Shown one piece after another: positions 19,075-37,166 of a stretch of DNA of 64,000 nucleotides. How positions within the stretch are numbered: the first letter of the stretch is position 1; each line of letters begins with the position of its first letter. Origin of the DNA: Trichuris trichiura. Its lineage: Eukaryota > Nematoda > Enoplea > Trichinellida > Trichuridae. The position numbers and the translations under genes are program-made. The stretch lies in the NCBI GenBank assembly GCA_037903355.1, contig JBAJFE010000018.1:620001-684000 (forward strand), written 5' to 3'. The notes below the pieces were generated by a model. That model saw only the letters and a list, made by a program, of their open reading frames with translations, had not been told where the DNA came from and made no database searches.

Positions 19075-22000
19075 ATGGTAAAACGAAGTGCGGATGGTCA
19101 ACTGACCCGCGAAAGTTGGGACGAAGACGAACCTAGCGAAAAGCCCGAGGCAAGTCCAATGCATTTAATGTCTTACTGTAGCATAATTACTGATTTGCAG
19201 GTTGGTGAGTTCAATAGAGCGCCTGAAGACGTTCTAGCGCGAAGAAAGATACTGGTTGCGAGGCGTCGAGTGCCGGAAAGAAAAAAAGAACCAGTATGTC
19301 ATTTTCAGTCTGCCTATATTACTCATTTATATGCAAATTAAATCTTATCTGCCTATTTGCCATTTCTGCGCGTGCAAACGCCAGCCTTGAGCCAAAGCTG
19401 CTTTTGCTCTTAAACAATTTTGAATATATCCAACGTCGAAAACCCCACAGATTTGTCTGCTTGGTTTTTTTCGTCTAAAACCGTCTTACGCGGTATAATA
19501 GTTTGAAGATTATAGTGTTGAATTTACGTTTAAACAAGTCGTCTCTCAGCATTTCTTTGTGTGCATATTCACGGTTGATCTTTTAGGAGGTCAATCCGTT
19601 TGCAAATTTCAAGGGTTTCAAAGGGCTGTCCTTCTCAACTGACTCCAGCACGCTGGCAAAGTCGAGTAGCGTAACTCCAACCACATCAGCTAGCTTCAAG
19701 TCGGACGGACACGACGAGTGTTCGACCGCAGACACTGTTACCGCTGATAATAGTTCATCAAAGGCTTCGGATGTCTTACCGAGCTCTGCAGAGAAAGGAA
19801 GCGACACAAGCAAGCCCTTCTCGTCGGTTATTTTTGAGCCGGTGATCAAGCGGCCCTCAATTGACAAGAACGACATACCTTCACTGTGGAAGCAAGCAGA
19901 CATCGTTGGCTCTCATATTGAGGAACAGCCTGGACCGAGAAGAGATAAACGGGTGATTGAATTTGTGTCAAAGATCAAGGCGCTGAATGGAGACTTTGTG
20001 GAGCACATACGGAAATGTTTCCAGCTAAATCCGTTCATTAACTTTAAACCCAACTTCGACGACTACAATGAGCATATGAAATCGTTGCAGCAGGAGCACG
20101 GCATTACTGATGACGATAGCCTATGGATAAAACCGGAAACGTTGACAAAGGAAGCTACTGTTGGAAGGTTAGTTGGTCGCACAGTCTTAGTACAAGTCTA
20201 AGTTTCCGTCAGTTTAGACGGCCTTTTGCCGAAACCGTTAGCAGGGCAGCCTCCAAAAAGAGTCGTACGGACGCTAGCTTTGTTCCAACAGCGGCATCTG
20301 CCGTTGCAAAGGAACAGGCGGGAACAGTTTCAGCTGAAAGGAAGCAGACGCATGGTTCGGGCTTGTTTCAGCCCGCTCAAAGTCTTTCGAAGTAAGCTAA
20401 CGTTGTGGTCGCGTAAGTTTTCATCGCAATAAGATAACTGGATTGATATGCAGAGTGTCTGCGGTGTTTTAAGATGTTCAGTTAGTGGGAATGGCACCTT
20501 TGTGTTTTCTAGCAATAATTCCATCCAAGTACGGGCAAACAATTGAAAACAGAGCTATTTCAAGTTTTCATGCTTTCGTATGCAACGAAGAGATGTTTAG
20601 TTTTTGTGCTAATGCGATGACCTTGCGACTGGCTGCATTGCGTAACGCTATCTTTCATTTTCAGGTCTATAAAGTTGACAACCGAAGCAACACGGACGGA
20701 AAGGGAAGTAGGTTCGCAGTTCAAGTTTTCCGCGTAAGCAAATAAAAGCAGCTAGGAAAGTATCAAGCAGTCAGTTGCTTTTTCCTCCAACAGATTTACG
20801 AAGGATAGCAATGATGATGGCTTGAAAAAGAATGATGTATCATTGCGCGACGATGGAACTAAAGCGAGCAGGTTTGTAGTGTTTGCCAGCGAATGCCATC
20901 GCTGTGTTGGTACCTTATAGTTTAGCCCTATTTTCAAGAACGTGATGAGCAAGCCGGCTACTTCCACAGACGAAAAAGGTGCTTCATCTTCAAAGTCATT
21001 GTTCTCTTTTGGTCTTACAAAAGGTGATGAGGCTTTTTGCCTTGTTTGTACTCTCGGTTGTAAGGTCTTTTACGGCTTTTCCCGTTTTTCGTTGTGCTGT
21101 TATCTGTAATTAAACTAAAACAACTGCTCTACCAACGGATGGATGAGCCGTTATTAAGAAAAAGTACAGATATCAACGCACTCAACTTTTTTAATGTTCA
21201 AAGCTTTCGGAACGCTCTAGTTCCGTCGTCAGTGAGGTGGTGGAGGAGGTGTTATTCTCCGAACGGTGTTATATAGGCTCACGTAACAATAGGAATGGGG
21301 GTTGATATCTGTACATTTCTTAATAACGGTTCATCCATCCGTTGGTAGAGCAGTTGTTTTAGTTTAATTACAGATAACAGCACAACGAAAAAACGGGAAA
21401 AGCCGTAAAAGACCTTACAACCATGAAAATTCAACCCGTTACAAAACACCCTGTTTGTACTCTTATGTTAAAAAGTATTTTTTGCATCTGCAGCAGCCGG
21501 TGGTGACAACAAAAAGTTCTTCTCGTCTCCAGTATTCTCGCAAAGTCCTTTAGGCGTTGGAGTTCAGCAACCGCCGCTGTTCAGCGGGTCATTGTTTCCA
21601 TCAGTTTCTGCTAGAGCAGGTAAGCTTTAATCGCTGTGATATGCAAATGACCTGCTCGAATAGTTGCGGAAGATAAAGAGGAAGAAGATGAAGAACAAGG
21701 AGAGGACGACGCCCCGCCTATTGTTACGCAAACAATTCTACCCGAAGATGGAAGCATACACGATGTTCGGTATGCCAATTTATTCCAGCATCAGTTTATT
21801 GTTTAATCGCATTTTCATGATTTTCTTATTTTAAGATGCAAACTGTATTACATGGATGACGACAAAAAATACAACGACTTTGGCATTGGACAGCTGTACG
21901 TCAAACCTTTAACAAGCGGCCGCGTTCAGCTGATCATTCGAGCGGACAATTCTCTAGGTAAAACAGCAGCAGTTCGATCAGTAATGCATTGCGACGGTTG

Positions 22001-22243
22001 GGCAATTCAGGAAATCTGATTTTCAATGTTGCAATCGATCAGAGCACGCCGATTACGAAGGCGGGAAAAAATGGTTTGAGCATTGTAGTCGTACCGAACC
22101 CTCCCATTAAAAAGGCTTCCGGTGACCAGCCAACGGTGGCGCTTTTACGAGTAAAGACGGATGTTCAACTGAACGAACTGCTGGACAAAATTGAGGAAGC
22201 CAAGAAGGAGGCAAGTTGCTTGCGGAACTTGGCAAAATCGTGA
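19075..22243 (+). CDS. NUP50: NUP50-like nucleoporin
   Basis: NUP50 is a mobile nucleoporin of the nuclear basket that binds importin alpha and Ran. The start MVKRSADGQLTRESWDEDEP matches the family N terminus (importin-alpha-binding segment), followed across an intron by VGEFNRAPEDVLARRK. Exons read are 19075-19149, 19201-19293, 19587-20167, 20242-20391, about 20665-20731, about 20792-20880, one ending at 21023, then 21497 onward, an acidic exon (EDKEEEDEEQGEDDAPP), CKLYYMDDDKKYNDFGIG, and the last from about 21990. NPFANFKGFKGLSF and the NGDFVEHIRKCFQLNPF helix region match the NUP50 centre. FG-type motifs are sparse (SLFSFG). The C-terminal Ran-binding domain is clear (GQLYVKPLTSGRVQLIIRAD, NGLSIVVVPNPPIKK, TVALLRVKTDVQLNELLDKI). 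Intron 1 has a GC donor. The intron 21024-21496 contains a small PLE derivative. Confidence 0.93.
21055..21451. mobile_element. Non-autonomous PLE (family 2) foldback in a NUP50 intron
   Basis: About 397 bp between two copies of TGTTTGTACTCT (21043-21054 and 21452-21463). The outer parts are inverted repeats of roughly 120 bp (about 21056-21180 against 21304-21430). The centre (21185-21302) is nearly identical to the 3' end of PLE copy 3 at 6850-6980, including the hammerhead-like core on the minus strand (21232-21226 CTGACGA, then GGAAC/GTTCC and GAAAG). It encodes no protein, so it must have been mobilised in trans by a family 2 PLE. It lies wholly inside an intron and leaves the exons intact. 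Confidence 0.85.
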
Positions 22244-25200
22244 ACTTCTTATTATTGCTGTTTCTTATTGATCCTTTGCGCGTACGAATTACGAATGTTA
22301 AATTGTTTGCTTTCGAACGGTCAAACGCAGTTGCCGCAATGTCGTTAAGAAGTACCGAACCTGTAAGTTGCAAAAAGACTGCTTGACTGCCTTAATTTTA
22401 AACAAGTTTAGCGCCTGTATATTATATTAGCATATTTACAAAAAAGAACTACTGAGTAGAAAAGAAGTGTGCAGCGGTTCAAGCCCGTTCCGCTTCGATG
22501 TTGAGCGTAAATTGAAGTAGCTCTGCAAAACGGGGTACTGTAACCTGCCTAAAAGGATAGTCAGGTTTTAATTTTGTATAAAAAATTTTCATTCAGTTAT
22601 TTTTACGTTCAAGAGAACAACTTAATGAGTTAGAATTTGATTTTTTTAAAACAAGAGACGCAAGAAGAATTTGTACGTACCAAAACTGAGCGTTGTTGAA
22701 ATGATGTGCCTTTTTTTTACCTGAATGCAAGCCAATATTCTTTAGGCGCTCAGCAATTAGCGGTTCGACGTGCGTTTCCTTGGGACTCGGCGGCCTCGTG
22801 ATCCGAAGCAAGACGAGCACAAATCGTTTTCATGACGCTTCTGCAATTCTTACTAATGTATTGTGCCTGATTTTGCGCTTACTTTGACTGTTCCGATATT
22901 TTGCAGGCCGAACATCAAATGACGGTCTTCAGTGGCTGCAGCGCTGTATGGTTTTTTTAGGTTTAGCATTTTCGTATTGTTTTATCGCTTTGCGTACCCA
23001 GCCTTTGCACTATTATTAAGTCGACCTTGAATGAATAATTGAATTTTGCGTGGCAAAGAAAGCGGCCTGTATTTATTTGCTACAGTGTCAGCATGCTCCG
23101 TTTTGCATTTAACAGCTGCGATGAGAAAGGCGTACTTTGTACACAGGAAGGTGCAGGTCGTCTGTAGTATCTATGGTTTCCCGCCTCGCTCCTTTGTCCA
23201 GCTTCTCTATCCTATAATTAAATAGTAATTGGGATAAGCGTTGTCCAGCGGGGAATCTTGTAAAAGTTGCGCCGAAAAACCTGTATTTTTCGTTGTCCTT
23301 GCCATGTTACAGTACGGCTACTGAGCCGTTAATAGGAAACAACCAGTAACTGTCTCTTCTATAGCAGCTGTCATATTCCAATGACCCATATTTTAGTTAA
23401 ATAATTATACTAACGAGAAAAAAACGACAGAAGCAGGTCGCTTATTCTACGTTTTTAATTTTAGTGAACCCTCTTTTTTCCAAACTTTTACCATCCGGCT
23501 TCGCCAAGGCGGACAGCTGCAGTATGAGCGAATAATGTTCAAGCTTTGATCTCATTTTGATAGATTTTTAAAGAAAGTTTGCTTTTTGATTGGATTCTTA
23601 TTGCTTGGATAGGACTGCTTTAATGTGCTCCTTTTTAACTGTCAGGTTAGAGCATAGTTCTAGCAGCGAAAACATGCGGAACATTAGAAATAGTCCAGCG
23701 TTCAAGTATTTTGATTATGTTACAGTATGAACGCTACCTGTAAATCAGTTGGTCCCTTTTTATCCAAATGAATCATTTTTGGCAGATACAATTAAGATAA
23801 TAAGGTTTTGCTGCAATTACTTTCAAGTTTTGGCCTAACTAAAATGAAAACAATAATGGCGGAACTTTGTGTGCAAGCCTACTTGTTTGAGGTTTGGTCA
23901 AACGCGGAATTTTGAAAAAATGCGAGGGTCTGTTCCTCTGCCGGCCCCCAAACAGTACGGTATGCTGTCATTGAAGACGAAACACGTCTTTACTAGACCG
24001 TAACCTCCGTGAATTGCATGACTTCATTTACGGAAAATCTCATTAAAACTTTTAGCGACAACCTGAACTCTTTTAGCTCAACCGCCGAAAACGAGTTTAG
24101 GAAAACAGATTCGAAAGATCCGTTCAGTACTAAACTTTCTGATGGGATTTACCGCAAATGAAATTTGCGGTAATCGTGACAGTATACTTTAATAATCAGG
24201 TTTGCTCTACTCGTAAACTTACGGTGAAATTTAAAAAACACCGATTTTGCGGATACGCGTCTCGCCATCGTATTGCGACTTTGCCCGGCACCATGTTCTC
24301 CGCTTTGTCTAAGCCTAAACTGAAACATAAGGCTCACATTTTGGGTTAGCTGTAGGTAAGGCTAGAACAGGACAGTATGATGCTTAACAGAAACGAAGCG
24401 TGCATTTCTGACACATTACGCGCGAAAAATGAATAAGCAATGTTGTTTTATCTTACTGAATGTTTACGAATGGAACAAACCTGATTATTATCAGCATACT
24501 GTACAGTTTGCGGACAGATAGAGCAATAGGCCGCCAGGCAAAAAACTGAACGCCAAACGAGCCCGAACGCGTTTTTGATAATCAAGCTGTCGACGGTTTT
24601 TGCAGCCTTTGCGCGTGGAATTGAAATACCGTTAGAAATGCTTATTCTTCGAGTCGAATAAAATTTCGACGTTTTAAAACTGTTAATAATGCATTTATTG
24701 AGCTAGCCGCTTTTCAGACAGCGTCAATATATAGCAGCTGTATCATGCTGGCACAGAAGCGAATAAACGTTTGTTTCTTAAAGTTGGGCGCGAAAAACAG
24801 CTTAGTCCTGCCAGTTGGCGGTCATACGCCTTAATAGGCATTTAAATGGTATACAATGGACGGATGCAATTTTCAACCTTTCCGCGGAAAGAACTACGTA
24901 AGTAGCAAGAATTTCCATGCAGGGACGTAAGCAGTTCTTACATGCTCATGAGCAGAAGGTTCACTATTTGCAACTTTCTTTTTCTTCCTAGCCGCAATGC
25001 GCCTTGGCTCATTAAGAATGCTGACACTGCTATGCAAATCATGAACAGCTGTTAAGGCAACAACAATTCAATTCAATCAAACTAAGCTAGACAGCAGCCA
25101 GCTACTCGGAACCTGTGCTTACTATGCAATTTATCCCATTTTTCTAGCTGCATAACCAAACGTGTATGGTCAAGCTGACCGGATTAACAAGGAACATTGG

Positions 25201-25303
25201 AACCAGAGAAAGCTTCGTTGATCGCACAGAGCAGCAAGCGCCGTTTAGCGTCTCTAAGACAAACAGAATGCACAAACAGCAGCTGTGAAAGTGTTTATAT
25301 TAT
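22244..25303. other. Intergenic, no gene seen
   Basis: Three kilobases between the NUP50 and MECR stop codons. Short ORFs only. A small hairpin at about 24146-24175 (TTACCGCAAAT, GAA, ATTTGCGGTAA) is the only structure noted. Confidence 0.5.
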
Positions 25304-26422
25304 TTAACCGCACCATTCGAACACCAAAATCTTCTTTCTACCGTGACCGGCTGCAGTTGCTTCTATTGCTTGCTGGTACTCCTTGAATGGCACCAGCTGG
25401 TATTTAACCGGCAGCAGTTTACCCTCTAAGGAGAGTTGCGTCAAAACATCTAACATTTTTCTGCGCTTCACCGCATTGGCTGCGTCTCTATTCCAACTGG
25501 TCATCCAAAAACCGTGCAGTTGAATTTCCTTGAAAATGAACGCCCCCGTGGGCACGTGCAACGGTTGCTTCGACATGCCACCGTAAGTGACCAACTTGCC
25601 CTTCGGAGCCAAGCATCCGGCCATGTAGATTATACCACGACCGGATACGCAGTTGAGCGCCAACTTTGGAGAAGGCATCTTTTCAAATAGTGATCGAACC
25701 TTCCTCTGAATAACTAGGCAATGTTAACGTGGTTAGCATGGCTGCAAGCCTACCTTAAACTCCGTCTCCGTGAGTACAACGTCAGCGCCCAATTCTCCAA
25801 GATAATCCTTCGTCTCTTTCTCGTCAGCTTTACCATCTCGGATGAGGTTCACAGTGCTGATGTTGAAATGACGACAAAGTTGAATAACCAACTGACCAAC
25901 TGCACTGTTGGCTCCGTTTTGTACGACAACATCGCCTGGCATCAAGTCGACGAAATCCTTCAGCATGCGATAGGCAGTTGAAGGATTGACAGCCAAAGTT
26001 GCAGCTTGAACTATGGACAACCTGTTGGAAATTTTTATTAGGTCGGTTCTTGGAGCAATGCCATCCGTTCTCCAAGTGCCGAAACCGGCTGGCGATGGGA
26101 TTGCCCAATCACCTACGGCAAGATCCCAAACGTTCGAACCGACTTCTTCAACTCGCAAAACTCCTTCCATGCCACCAACGGCCGGTAGAGGAGGTTTAAT
26201 TGGATAAATACCTTGAATAGTGTTTATATCCGCCGGATTGATGGTTGCCGCCATAACTTTATAACGAACTTCATCCGCGCGTATGGGCTGCAGCGTTTGA
26301 TTAGTCAACCTGACAACGAAAGGTGGGTCACCATGTTCCTTGTACTCGAGCTGTTGGGCAACGATTGTCCGAAACAGATTTATGTTAGGGCGGACAAAGC
26401 TGTTCAACAATTTGACGTGCAT
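25304..26422 (-). CDS. MECR: Mitochondrial trans-2-enoyl-CoA reductase
   Basis: MECR performs the last NADPH-dependent reduction of mitochondrial fatty acid synthesis in the matrix. The start is ATG 26422 (MHVKLLNSFVRP, a plausible import presequence). A single 48-bp intron (25753-25706) separates two exons, giving about 356 aa, close to animal MECR. Motifs are YKEHGDPPFVVRL, the substrate segment ATINPADINTIQGIYPIKPP with the conserved tyrosine, LPAVGGMEGV, the nucleotide-binding NGANSAVGQLVIQL, ALNCVSGRG, LVTYGGMSKQPL and a C-terminal RKKILVF. It belongs to the zinc-free medium-chain dehydrogenase superfamily. A TATTTGCAG lies about 24 bases upstream of the ATG. Confidence 0.95.
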
Positions 26423-29400
26423 CTCGAAGCAAGCCTTAAATGAACACTGCAAATATCAATCAGATTTAGGAGCTCTTCCTCGACTGATATGCAAAACAGA
26501 AAGCACCATTGACGAAAATATTACTACTAACAGGAGCGCCTTTTATGGAGTTGCCTGAAACAGCAACAGCGATAAGAAGCTGATGCCAACCGGCAATGCT
26601 ATCTTCCATTGAAGGTGTGCCTACATCTAGTGAGGAGTCAACCAACTAACGCTTCTAAAAACTGGTTGCCCTTATCAAGCTATCTTGAAGCTTCTTCAGC
26701 ACACTAACACGGAAGAACTAAAAATTGCCGTAGGCGCTAGGCACATCAATGTTGTATGCTGAAACCAGTTGAACTACCGCAGCGGCATAACAAGCGCAAA
26801 CGCCCTTGAAGAACCATTCAGTTTTTCGAACGTCAATTACTACCAAAACGGTACAAACATAAAAACCAACATCGTTAGCTCAGTTTCATTGCGGTTGAAA
26901 AGTGGATCTTTTTAGCAACGATGTGAATGAACGTGTGAGGGAGAAAAGTCGACGACAAATCGCTCTTCTTTCTTTTTGAGATATCATTTCGCTAAGGTAA
27001 TCGGTTATTTGTAGTAATATTTCTGCTACGTTTATCGACTAACGAAAAATGGCGCCTTGGCGACCGAAAAGCGAAGCAATTCAGACAGAATAAATAATCG
27101 CAACTCACGTTCGGAAGCAATAATTTTGCAGGTTATTACGGTAATGGCAATTTAGACTTGTTTCCTCTGACGGCGTAAATATAGGCTTGACATTCGTTGA
27201 CGGTGATTAAACAAGCTTTACCTGCGTAACTTTTGTTCCAGCAGTTCTAGCGAGAATTAGAACCAAGCTGAGCTTAAAATAAACAAGCTTAGTAAAGAGT
27301 CTGTCTTGTACGCGCCGCTAACTTTTAAAACCCGCAAGTCTAACTCAAAATGTATTGTTTCTACAATGGAAACTCGTTGACGACGAATGTGTGTGTGTTG
27401 AAGTTTTATGATCTTTTATATTTGACCATTCAACAACCAACGAAGCTGTCATAGGAAAAGTGTTCTTACTTTTTTTTAGCGTACTGTAATAAAATTCATC
27501 TCATGGTTGCTAAACCCTGAACTTAAAGTGAAGCGAAAACAATTTCGACGGTTCTTTATTCATTGATCAATAGGTAGACAAAAGTTCCGGTTGCCAGTTG
27601 TTACTTTGGAAATACTTACAAACCATTTGGCATAAACATTTTTATGCAAAAAATTATGCAACTTCTCCATAGGTTGCGAAGTGCTCCGCATGAGCGCACG
27701 GAAGTTTAAATTGAAACCATTTAACACAAAACTGCTGACTCGGATTGCTTTGGTCCAGCGCAATATATTTCGGCAGAGCAGTTGTGCTCTCGCAGTCAGC
27801 TGACTCCGCGCAACTGACTTGCGTTACAAGGAAAGCGCTGCAGACTTTACGGACCCCGAACTAAACGGTTAAATCCGAAGCATACGGAGTTCTCAACCTT
27901 CGTTAACTCACCATATAATGCCGTGAAAGCGAGATGATTTAATCTGACGAATTTAGTGTAAGCTACGGATTACGAGTACTTGCCGACCAGCATGATCATG
28001 ATCTTTATTTGCGCAAAATAAAATCTTGCGTCAAAACATGATACGTCAAAAAATGGAAGGCAAAACGAAGCGCGCAAGTTTTTGATCAGGCGGAATGACG
28101 AGGTTCCGCGGATTTTGTTATCTATCTGCCCGTGAACAAACTAGCACCAACCGAAACCGCTGGCTCCGCCTTACAGTATATTTCTTGCTAATCTTGTTTT
28201 GGAATTATTTACTTTTATGCTTAAAATTGAGGCCGATATTTCGAGTTAAACGTAAATAAAAGCAAAACAGGGTGGCTTGCATTTCTCGGAAAACAGCCTG
28301 TATTTTTTAAGGGCTCATAAAACGGGGCTTTGCTATTTCAGCCTACCCGGTGTACTGTAGGCTTTCAAATTTACCGAAAAATGCAGGTAGCATTACTGAC
28401 ACTTCAACTTCCCGCCGATTGTAAACAGTGTCAGTGGCTGTAATTTTTAACTTTCTATGCGAACAGTATGCCCAACGTTTTAACTGTCTTAAGTTTTTCG
28501 GTAGACGTAGAAAAAGCACGAAGAAAGTTTCAGTTGCGTTAAGCTTTAGTTTAAGCTTACGTGACTTGCAGAAATTGTTTATAAATTGCTAGCTAATTTT
28601 TTCATCCGCCAAGAAGTAAACCGCAACCGGTAGATACCATGTATGCCGTTCTCGTTATCTGTGTTACCGGCATTGACAAAAATGCATCATGGAGGGTGCA
28701 GCAGCGTAGAAAATAACTAACCGCCGAGATAAGCCAGGAAATGTGCGTAATAAAACGGAAATTGCTTGCCCAACAAGAACATGCCATAAAATGGGGCTAT
28801 TCGAACCTGCATTTCTCAATGGTCTTGAAGAAATATAGTATGCCTAGTGGATAAGATGAAGGGAAAATCTAACAGTTCCCTTTCAAACTCTATTTACAAA
28901 CATCGCTTAGCTTGACTTCTTATGTAACACTGAAGATTCGAGTCAATAATTGCCGGTTTAGTTTTCCATTCACTGCCAATGCTGTGATCGGACGGAACAC
29001 TTTTCAAAAAGCCTTTCCCATTTGTAACGAACACTTTTAAAAAGAACTTCAGCATTCGAGTCTTTGTACGGTGGTTTCACTGCAATCAAAAATTTGCTTT
29101 TCTCGGAAGGAAACATTCCGTAAGCGTTTTGGCTTTTTTAAATAAAGAAAACCATTTGTACTACGCGGGATAAGGGTTCTTGCTCACTTAAGCGTGCGCA
29201 GCAATAAGTAATTTGGGTGAACTTATTTATGAACCTGCAAATCGTATTACAGTAGACAGTTGGCACTTTAACTGGCAAAAGTTAAAAGGTTTACGCGTAA
29301 GCTTTTGCGCAACGGTTTTTTTCGGAAAGAAGGGATCACTTTATACAACTTCGAACGAGCTAGCCGAGTTACAGATAAGTAAATTTCTGGTTTGGGAGTA

Positions 29401-30297
29401 CAGTTAGGAGAAGCTTTAAATTGAGCGAACGTAAAGGGCGCGCCCGCGCAAATTGTTACCAAGCGCGCAGAAGCAATTTCGAAACGTTGCGCAGCAGAAA
29501 TGCAATTAATGCTAAGACGCAATAAATCGCCCGCGAAAGAGCAAAATCTTTACTTGACTAGGAAATTTTCTTCAGAAATCGATTTCACCTTGCCTTTTAA
29601 GGGCATTTTTTTAAAATCAATAGTCCATTTGTTCCTTGTCGACTCGACCAGTCAACTTATTGGTTTAACATTTCGTTTAACCAATTTTGAGCTGCAAAAT
29701 TATGCGACGCCCATCGCAACCTTACAGCTAACGCAGAAATGAGCGAAAAGAACATAGAAGAAACTGTAACTACTACCTCGAACGAATGGTTCGACAATGT
29801 AGCAGCGCCTTACTACTAAGCGTTACGCTGCGAAACAACTTTTATCAACGGAAAAGTGAATAGCGAAGGCTGCATTTTTCAAAAAAACAATCATAACTAA
29901 CGCGATTTTCCAACTCGTCTCTCTATCCTTCTCTCTGCCCATAGCAGCGAGTAATTTGAACGAAATTGAAAAAAGTTTTCCCGCCTCTCAGAATGTGAAA
30001 CTCCACGTGGAAGTGGTGCGCCGCCCAAGCGAATTTTGAGCAACACAAATTCAGCGGCCATATAGGGCGACGATGCACCGCGCCATTGAACATCGTATGC
30101 CAACCAAATTAGGCGACATTGCTTTAGGACACCAGCAATGACGAAAATCACAGCCGAACGATGACGACGACGACGAGGACGACGATGAAGCTCAATGGCA
30201 ACAGACTAGTTCCAACTTTTTAAAAACGGCCAATGAACGCAACGCTTGTGGAGAAAAAAGATTGGACGAAAAAGGAGAGAGCGAACGAATAATGTAA
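26423..30297. other. Intergenic, no gene seen
   Basis: Nearly 4 kb upstream of MECR and downstream of the PPP1R16-like gene. No family-like ORF was found. A GAC-rich simple repeat lies at 30160-30188. Confidence 0.45.
30160..30188. repeat. GAC-rich microsatellite
   Basis: Imperfect run of GAC triplets (GATGACGACGACGACGAGG) downstream of the PPP1R16-like stop codon. Confidence 0.7.

Positions 30298-37166
<6,869 letters not shown>

Noticed and set aside
22440..22520. tRNA-like GGTTCAAGCCC word
   Set aside because: No acceptor stem, D-arm or anticodon arm could be built around it.
25721..26558. Several plus-strand ORFs over MECR
   Set aside because: Antisense to clear MECR exons with NADPH-binding and substrate motifs.
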